Shown: in pieces, positions 15,747 to 18,963 of the stretch | Layout: every line of letters begins with the position of its first letter | Numbering within the stretch: the stretch's first letter is position 1 | From: Paramesorhizobium sp049065735 | GTDB lineage: Bacteria > Pseudomonadota > Alphaproteobacteria > Rhizobiales > Rhizobiaceae | DNA length: 18,963 bases | NCBI RefSeq assembly: GCF_049065735.1 | Contig: NZ_JBAKHD010000019.1 | Coordinates: 1-18,963 of the forward strand | Direction of reading: 5' to 3' | The notes under the pieces: generated by a model | What the model saw: the letters and a program-made list of their open reading frames with translations, nothing else | Database searches by the model: none | Told to the model about the DNA's origin: nothing | Translations under genes and position numbers: made by a program

Positions 15747-16100
15747 TGTCTCTCTCCAGTTGACGGGACCGCATCATGCGTCCCCGCCGGTTTGCCTTTG
15801 TCGAACGGGTTTTCCAAAAGGACCACCCGAACGACGCTCGAGGATCCTGCCCCCTTTCGCCTCCCACCGCGAACGGCGGGGCGGACCAAAGGCAACTACG
15901 GTTCAAACCTCATCCATCGGGGAGACCCCGGAGAATTCGGTCATTCCACGTCTCATGCAGGCTTTGAATATTAAGGCAAGCCGCCTGCAATCTCGGACAG
16001 GACAACCGGGGTTTCCCCCGGCGATCCGGGCCCTGATTGCTCAAGGCCCGGAATTCTTTCCGACTTTCAAGATCTTACACTTGAAAGCCAAATCTACTTA
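15747..16100 (-). promoter_or_regulatory. rplA–rplJ spacer with leader of rplJL
   Basis: This 354-base stretch has no gene. On the minus strand it carries four perfect hairpins in a row: an 8-bp stem CTTTCAAG/CTTGAAAG (16064-16087), a 7-bp stem CCGGGCC/GGCCCGG (16026-16051), a 6-bp stem CCGGGG/CCCCGG (16006-16021) and a 5-bp stem CGGGG/CCCCG (15918-15930). Nearer to rplJ there are weaker pairings around 15771-15781 (CGCATGATGCG). The position matches the L10 autoregulatory leader known elsewhere, with possible termination or processing just after rplA. I could not identify a convincing internal promoter; TAATAT near 15967-15972 lacks a good -35 box. Confidence 0.6.
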
Positions 16101-16799
16101 TCAGGTGACCTTGACGGTCGACGGGTCGACCTTCACGCCGACACCCATGGTGGACGAAATCGCCACGCGCTTCAGGTACTCACCCTTCGCACCGGCAGGC
16201 TTCGCCTTGAGAACCGCATCGGCGAACGCCTTGATGTTCTCTTCCAGGGCCTTGGGGTCGAAAGAGGCCTTGCCGACGCCGGCATGGATGATACCGGCCT
16301 TCTCGACGCGGAACTCGACAGCGCCGCCCTTCGAAGCCTTGACCGCACCGGCGACATCGACGGTGACGGTGCCGACCTTCGGGTTCGGCATCATGCCGCG
16401 GGGGCCGAGCACCTTACCCAGACGGCCGACGAGCGGCATCATGTCCGGGGTGGCGATGCAGCGGTCGAAATCGATCGTGCCGCCATTGACGATCTCGACG
16501 AGATCCTCGGCGCCGACGATATCGGCTCCGGCCTTCTTGGCTTCCTCAGCCTTGTCGCCACGGGCGAACACGGCGACGCGCACATCGCGGCCCGTGCCGT
16601 TCGGCAGGTTAACGACGCCGCGAACCATCTGGTCCGCGTGGCGGGGATCGACGCCCAGATTCAGCGCGACTTCGATGGTTTCATCGAACTTGGCGGTGGC
16701 GCGCTCCTTGACGAGGCCGATGGCCGACGTCAGGTCATAGAGCTTGTTGCGGTCGACGCCTTCACGCAGCTTGGCAATACGCTTTGCAATCTTCGCCAT
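16101..16799 (-). CDS. rplA: 50S ribosomal protein L1
   Basis: L1 binds 23S rRNA at the mobile L1 stalk, which moves deacylated tRNA out of the E site; in E. coli it also represses its own operon. The protein is 232 residues from ATG 16797-16799 (MAKIAKRIAKLREGVDRNKL). It contains the RNA-binding signature GRLGKVLGPRGMMPNPKVGT and ends VDPSTVKVT. An upstream in-frame ATG at 16868 would add 23 residues by reading back through the end of rplK and is rejected. The start lies only 4 bases after the rplK stop, which indicates translational coupling. Confidence 0.98.
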   Translation of the reverse strand: MAKIAKRIAKLREGVDRNKLYDLTSAIGLVKERATAKFDETIEVALNLGVDPRHADQMVRGVVNLPNGTGRDVRVAVFARGDKAEEAKKAGADIVGAEDLVEIVNGGTIDFDRCIATPDMMPLVGRLGKVLGPRGMMPNPKVGTVTVDVAGAVKASKGGAVEFRVEKAGIIHAGVGKASFDPKALEENIKAFADAVLKAKPAGAKGEYLKRVAISSTMGVGVKVDPSTVKVT

Positions 16800-16803
16800 C
16801 GTC

Positions 16804-17232
16804 TCAGCCCACCACTTCCAGGCCCATCGAACGGGCGGAACCTTCGACCATGCGCATGGCAGCTTCAACGTCAGCCGCGTTCAGGTCCTTCAACTTCTTC
16901 TCGGCGATCTCGCGCACCTTGTCGCGGCTGATCGTTCCGGCGGACACCTTGCCTGGCTCCTTCGAACCAGACTTGAGGTTCGCGGCCTTTTTCAGGAAAT
17001 AAGACACAGGAGGCGTCTTCATCACAAAAGTGAAAGACTTGTCCTGATAATAGGTGATCACGACGGGAACGGGCGAGCCCTTTTCCATATCCTGCGAGGC
17101 GGCATTGAACGCCTTGCAGAACTCCATGATGTTAATGCCACGCTGACCGAGCGCGGGACCGATCGGGGGCGAAGGATTCGCCGCCCCAGCAGCCACCTGC
17201 AGCTTCAGCTGGCCTGCAACTTTCTTAGCCAT
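16804..17232 (-). CDS. rplK: 50S ribosomal protein L11
   Basis: L11 lies at the GTPase-associated centre of the large subunit and is needed for RelA sensing of uncharged tRNA. The length is 142 residues. The N-terminal proline-rich segment (PSPPIGPALGQRGINIMEFC) and the C-terminal RNA-binding region (ADVEAAMRMVEGSARSMGLE) are both present. The ATG at 17230-17232 has a weak AAGG/AGAAG site. It is the first gene after nusG, behind a 267-base spacer with three closely related hairpins, and is coupled to rplA. Confidence 0.98.
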   Translation of the reverse strand: MAKKVAGQLKLQVAAGAANPSPPIGPALGQRGINIMEFCKAFNAASQDMEKGSPVPVVITYYQDKSFTFVMKTPPVSYFLKKAANLKSGSKEPGKVSAGTISRDKVREIAEKKLKDLNAADVEAAMRMVEGSARSMGLEVVG

Positions 17233-17254
17233 GAGCTTCTGCCTTCATTTACAA

Positions 17255-17322
17255 GCCGGAAAACCGGCACTTCTCAATTTCGCCGGATTATCCGGCATTG
17301 TGAACGTCGCCGGAGACCGGCG
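17255..17322 (-). promoter_or_regulatory. Three tandem GCCGG-stem hairpins in the rplK leader
   Basis: Three perfect hairpins lie in the 90 bases before rplK: GCCGG-AAAA-CCGGC (17255-17268), GCCGGA-TTA-TCCGGC (17282-17296) and CGCCGG-AGA-CCGGCG (17308-17322). All share a GCCGG core, so any left arm could pair with any right arm, which would allow alternative folds. Position suggests the L11–L1 operon leader, where L1 feedback acts in E. coli. The rest of the spacer (17323-17499) has a GAAAAG/CTTTTC hairpin at 17466-17484 just after nusG and no promoter I can defend. Confidence 0.6.
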
Positions 17323-17499
17323 GGCAGTTCGGTGGTTCGGTTCAATGGCCGGCTAAAGCCACCTCCCCTCCCACCTTCGGCATGGCTCCTTTAATCGGAA
17401 CCCGCCTTCGCCGCTTGCGCGGCAACGATCCTGACGGACCGTATTCCTTCTGCATGACGTTACTCGAAAAGCCCTAGACTTTTCAGGATCATGCAATGG

Positions 17500-18030
17500 T
17501 CAGAGCTTCTCCACCTGACCGAATTCGAGATCGACAGGCGTCGCGCGCCCGAAGATCGAAACTTCCACCTTGAGGCGTGAACGCTCTTCGTCCACTTCCT
17601 GCACGATGCCGTTGAACGAAGCGAAGGGACCATCCGAGACACGCACCGACTCGCCGATTTCAAACGAAACGGAGGGCTTCGGACGATCGACGCCTTCCTG
17701 CACCTGCATCAGAATCTGCTCGGCCTCGCGGTCGGAAATGGGAACAGGCTTCGAATCCGAACCGAGGAAGCCCGTCACCTTCGGCGTATTCTTGATCAGA
17801 TGATAGGCATCGTCAGTCAGATCGGCGCGGACAAGCACATAGCCCGGAAAAAACTTGCGCTCGGCATCGACCTTGCGACCGCGGCGCACCTCGACGACCT
17901 TCTCGGTCGGAACCAGGATTTTTTCGAAAAGATGAGAAAGACCCTTCTGGCGAGCCTTGTTCTCGATGTCCTCGGCCACCTTCTTTTCGAAATTCGAATA
18001 GGCGTGCACAATGTACCAGCGCGCAGTCAT
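17500..18030 (-). CDS. nusG: Transcription termination/antitermination factor NusG
   Basis: NusG binds the RNA polymerase clamp to increase processivity, and through its KOW domain it contacts Rho or ribosomal protein S10. The 176 residues start MTARWYIVHAYSNFEKKVAE, the NGN domain, with FFPGYVLVRADLTDDAYHLI in its middle and GFLGSDSKP following. The KOW domain begins at about residue 125 (GESVRVSDGPFASFNGIVQE) and ends FGQVEKL. The ATG at 18028-18030 follows GGGAGAGCTCGGG. It lies 22 bases after secE, an arrangement conserved across bacteria. Confidence 0.98.
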   Translation of the reverse strand: MTARWYIVHAYSNFEKKVAEDIENKARQKGLSHLFEKILVPTEKVVEVRRGRKVDAERKFFPGYVLVRADLTDDAYHLIKNTPKVTGFLGSDSKPVPISDREAEQILMQVQEGVDRPKPSVSFEIGESVRVSDGPFASFNGIVQEVDEERSRLKVEVSIFGRATPVDLEFGQVEKL

Positions 18031-18052
18031 CCCGAGCTCTCCCGTATATTCG

Positions 18053-18253
18053 TTAGCGTCCGAGACCCAGCAACAGCTCTACGACATAGGCCATAAGCTG
18101 ATCGGCGGCGAAGAAGAACGCCGCAGCCAGGAAGGCCATCACGATCACCATAATTGTGGAAATCACGGTTTCACGCCGCGTCGGCCAGGTCACCTTGGCC
18201 GTTTCGGCACGAACCTGCTGAAAGAAAGTGATCGGATTCGTTTTGGATGCCAT
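18053..18253 (-). CDS. secE: Preprotein translocase subunit SecE
   Basis: SecE clamps SecY in the inner-membrane protein-conducting channel. The 66-residue protein is the short single-span form common outside Enterobacteria. A cytoplasmic amphipathic part (PITFFQQVRAETAKVTWPTR), with the conserved VTWPTR element just before the membrane, is followed by one transmembrane helix (roughly residues 31-62, IMVIVMAFLAAAFFFAADQL). The ATG lies at 18251-18253 with a modest GAGCGG site. It is the first protein gene downstream of tRNA-Trp and its terminator, so the secE promoter probably drives secE-nusG and perhaps the genes beyond. Confidence 0.96.
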   Translation of the reverse strand: MASKTNPITFFQQVRAETAKVTWPTRRETVISTIMVIVMAFLAAAFFFAADQLMAYVVELLLGLGR

Positions 18254-18315
18254 CTGCCGCTCTAGCTATGTGTACGCATGAAGCCAGACAACCAAACATC
18301 AATCATTACCGGACT

Positions 18316-18346
18316 ATAATTCCGCCATAATGACCGAATCGGTCAA
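18316..18346 (-). promoter_or_regulatory. Candidate secE-nusG promoter with a palindrome at the -35 box
   Basis: On the minus strand TTGACC (18341-18346) is followed after 19 bases by AATTAT (18316-18321); the spacing is slightly long, so the -10 box is uncertain. The -35 box sits inside the perfect palindrome TGACCGA-A-TCGGTCA (18331-18345), which could be an operator. The region lies between the terminator after tRNA-Trp and the secE start, where a promoter is needed. Confidence 0.45.
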
Positions 18347-18362
18347 CCGCACTCATACGTAT

Positions 18363-18399
18363 GCGGCGCGTGAGCTGCATAGACAGCTCCACGCACCGC
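18363..18399 (-). repeat. Imperfect stem-loop upstream of the secE promoter
   Basis: The arms GCGGCGCGTGAGCTG (18363-18377) and CAGCTCCACGCACCGC (18384-18399) pair over about 14 positions with one mismatch and one bulged base, around a 6-base loop. It lies between the tRNA-Trp terminator and the secE promoter. It has no T run, so it could be a second barrier to read-through or a protein-binding site. A separate 10-base palindrome CATACGTATG (18354-18363) abuts it. Confidence 0.5.
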
Positions 18400-18433
18400 G
18401 TGTCTGTTGACTTTACATAGAACTGATTCCAAC

Positions 18434-18455
18434 AAAAAACAAGCCCTTCGGCTTG
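18434..18455 (-). terminator. Rho-independent terminator after tRNA-Trp
   Basis: On the minus strand the stem CAAGCC-GAAG-GGCTTG is followed directly by six T residues (plus-strand A run 18434-18439). The GAAG tetraloop and T run make it a textbook terminator. It would end the tRNA-Trp transcript about 120 bases beyond the tRNA and separate it from secE. Confidence 0.88.
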
Positions 18456-18575
18456 CCTGTTGATACAATCCCATACGAACGCTGATTTACCGCCATCCAA
18501 TCGCGTGCAAACCAACTATATCAAGGCCCAGTCCGCTTCAAAAGCATGCGCTCTTTCCGGCCGAACCTGAGAAAC

Positions 18576-18651
18576 TGGCAGGGGCAGCAGGGTTCGAACC
18601 CGCGACCTACGGTTTTGGAGACCGTCGCTCTACCAACTGAGCTATACCCCT
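18576..18651 (-). tRNA. tRNA-Trp (anticodon CCA)
   Basis: The 76-base sequence folds into a standard cloverleaf. The acceptor strand begins AGGGGTA and its partner is TGCCCCT. The D arm is GCTCAGTTGGTAGAGC, the anticodon stem ACGGT/ACCGT encloses loop CTCCAAA with anticodon CCA, and the T arm contains GGTTCGAACC. The 3' CCA is encoded (18576-18578). Its place between tuf and secE is conserved in many proteobacteria. A promoter lies upstream at 18727-18755 and a terminator downstream at 18434-18455. Confidence 0.97.
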
Positions 18652-18726
18652 ACTTTCAACATGATCTTACCTGGAGGTCTGTACCTTTTGGGGATCATGC
18701 TCAGGGCTCATCCCAAGCCCGAGTGC

Positions 18727-18755
18727 CCATTAGCTCCAATCGAAAATTTCTTCAA
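18727..18755 (-). promoter_or_regulatory. Promoter for tRNA-Trp
   Basis: On the minus strand TTGAAG (18750-18755) and TAATGG (18727-18732) are separated by exactly 17 bases. Transcription would start about 70 bases before the mature tRNA 5' end. The transcribed leader contains an inverted repeat CATGATC/GATCATG (18660-18666 and 18693-18699) around AGGT/ACCT, and a GGGCT/AGCCC hairpin at 18704-18720, which may guide processing of the precursor. Confidence 0.6.
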
Positions 18756-18777
18756 GAGGATTTTGCGGGCAATGAGG

Positions 18778-18803
18778 GGCGGCAGCCTACTCAGGCCGCC
18801 GCC
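18778..18803 (-). terminator. Hairpin after the upstream tuf gene
   Basis: A 10-base-pair stem with one G-T pair (GGCGGCGGCC / GGCTGCCGCC on the minus strand) and a 6-base loop lies 12 bases after the tuf stop codon. It is strong but is followed by CCTCATT rather than a T run, so termination may be incomplete or assisted by Rho. Confidence 0.55.
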
Positions 18804-18815
18804 TTTCAAAGTCAA

Positions 18816-18963
18816 TTATTCGACGATCTTCGACACGATGCCGGCGCCGACGGTGCGGCCGCCTTCACGGATAGCGAAGCGCAGCTTCTCTTCCATCGCG
18901 ATCGGAACGATCAGGGACACGTTCATCGTCACGTTGTCGCCGGGCATCACCATCTCGGTGCCC
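18816..18963 (-). CDS. tuf: Elongation factor Tu, 3' part only (copy upstream of tRNA-Trp)
   Basis: The last 48 codons of EF-Tu are present, ending EKLRFAIREGGRTVGAGIVS and then KIVE, preceded by the domain III motif GTEMVMPGDNVTM. The gene runs off the right edge of the window. Its place before tRNA-Trp, secE and nusG is the classic site of the second tuf gene. The segments of the two copies seen here do not overlap, so their identity cannot be compared from this window. Confidence 0.96.
   Translation of the reverse strand, partial: GTEMVMPGDNVTMNVSLIVPIAMEEKLRFAIREGGRTVGAGIVSKIVE

Noticed and set aside
16800..16868. Extended L1 start 23 residues upstream
   Set aside because: The extension reads back through the end of rplK and has no family similarity. 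MAKIAKR at 16799 is the standard N terminus.
17342..17383. A 13-codon leader peptide (MPKVGGEVALAGH) upstream of rplK
   Set aside because: The GGAG is only 2 bases from the ATG, too close for normal initiation. The peptide has no run of regulatory codons.
17466..17484. GAAAAG/CTTTTC hairpin after nusG as a terminator
   Set aside because: The stem is short and AT-rich with no following T run. It is not strong enough to call a terminator.

Overview
The window is a chromosomal segment of an alphaproteobacterium, most likely Rhizobiales and probably Rhizobiaceae. The evidence is moderately high GC, RpoB and RpoC sequences of the rhizobial type (RpoC about 1400 residues, RpoB about 1380), and the order tuf–tRNA-Trp–secE–nusG–rplK–rplA–rplJ–rplL–rpoB–rpoC followed by rpsL–rpsG–fusA–tuf. 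Almost everything is on the minus strand, so transcription runs from high to low coordinates. The taxonomic call rests on recalled family resemblance, not on a search.

From the right edge leftwards: the 3' end of one tuf gene (18816-18963) and a hairpin; a promoter and tRNA-Trp(CCA) with a rho-independent terminator; then secE, nusG, rplK, rplA, rplJ, rplL, rpoB and rpoC. This transcription/ribosome super-operon closes at a strong terminator (5983-6010). At the left edge the str operon (rpsL, rpsG, fusA, start of the second tuf) has its own clear promoter at 3479-3507. Spacers inside these operons hold perfect stem-loops: the rplK leader, the rplA–rplJ spacer, the rplL–rpoB spacer, and a long GGGAGTA-type inverted repeat between rpoB and rpoC. 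These fit the attenuation, RNA processing and autogenous control known for such operons.

Between rpoC and rpsL (about 3.5-6.0 kb) the conserved order is interrupted. A small acidic hypothetical gene on the plus strand is followed by an islet of accessory genes. These are a higBA-type toxin–antitoxin pair whose toxin has AUA where a start codon is expected, a frameshifted XRE-type HTH gene, a ribbon-helix-helix gene with no credible start next to an operator-like repeat, and a plus-strand pseudogene with one nonsense codon and three frameshifts. This decaying islet, lodged between two essential operons whose own genes are intact, is the most unusual part of the window.

I found no CRISPR array, insertion sequence, phage module or recognisable new multi-gene system. 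The best leads are the islet and the unexplained RNA structures in the intercistronic spacers.
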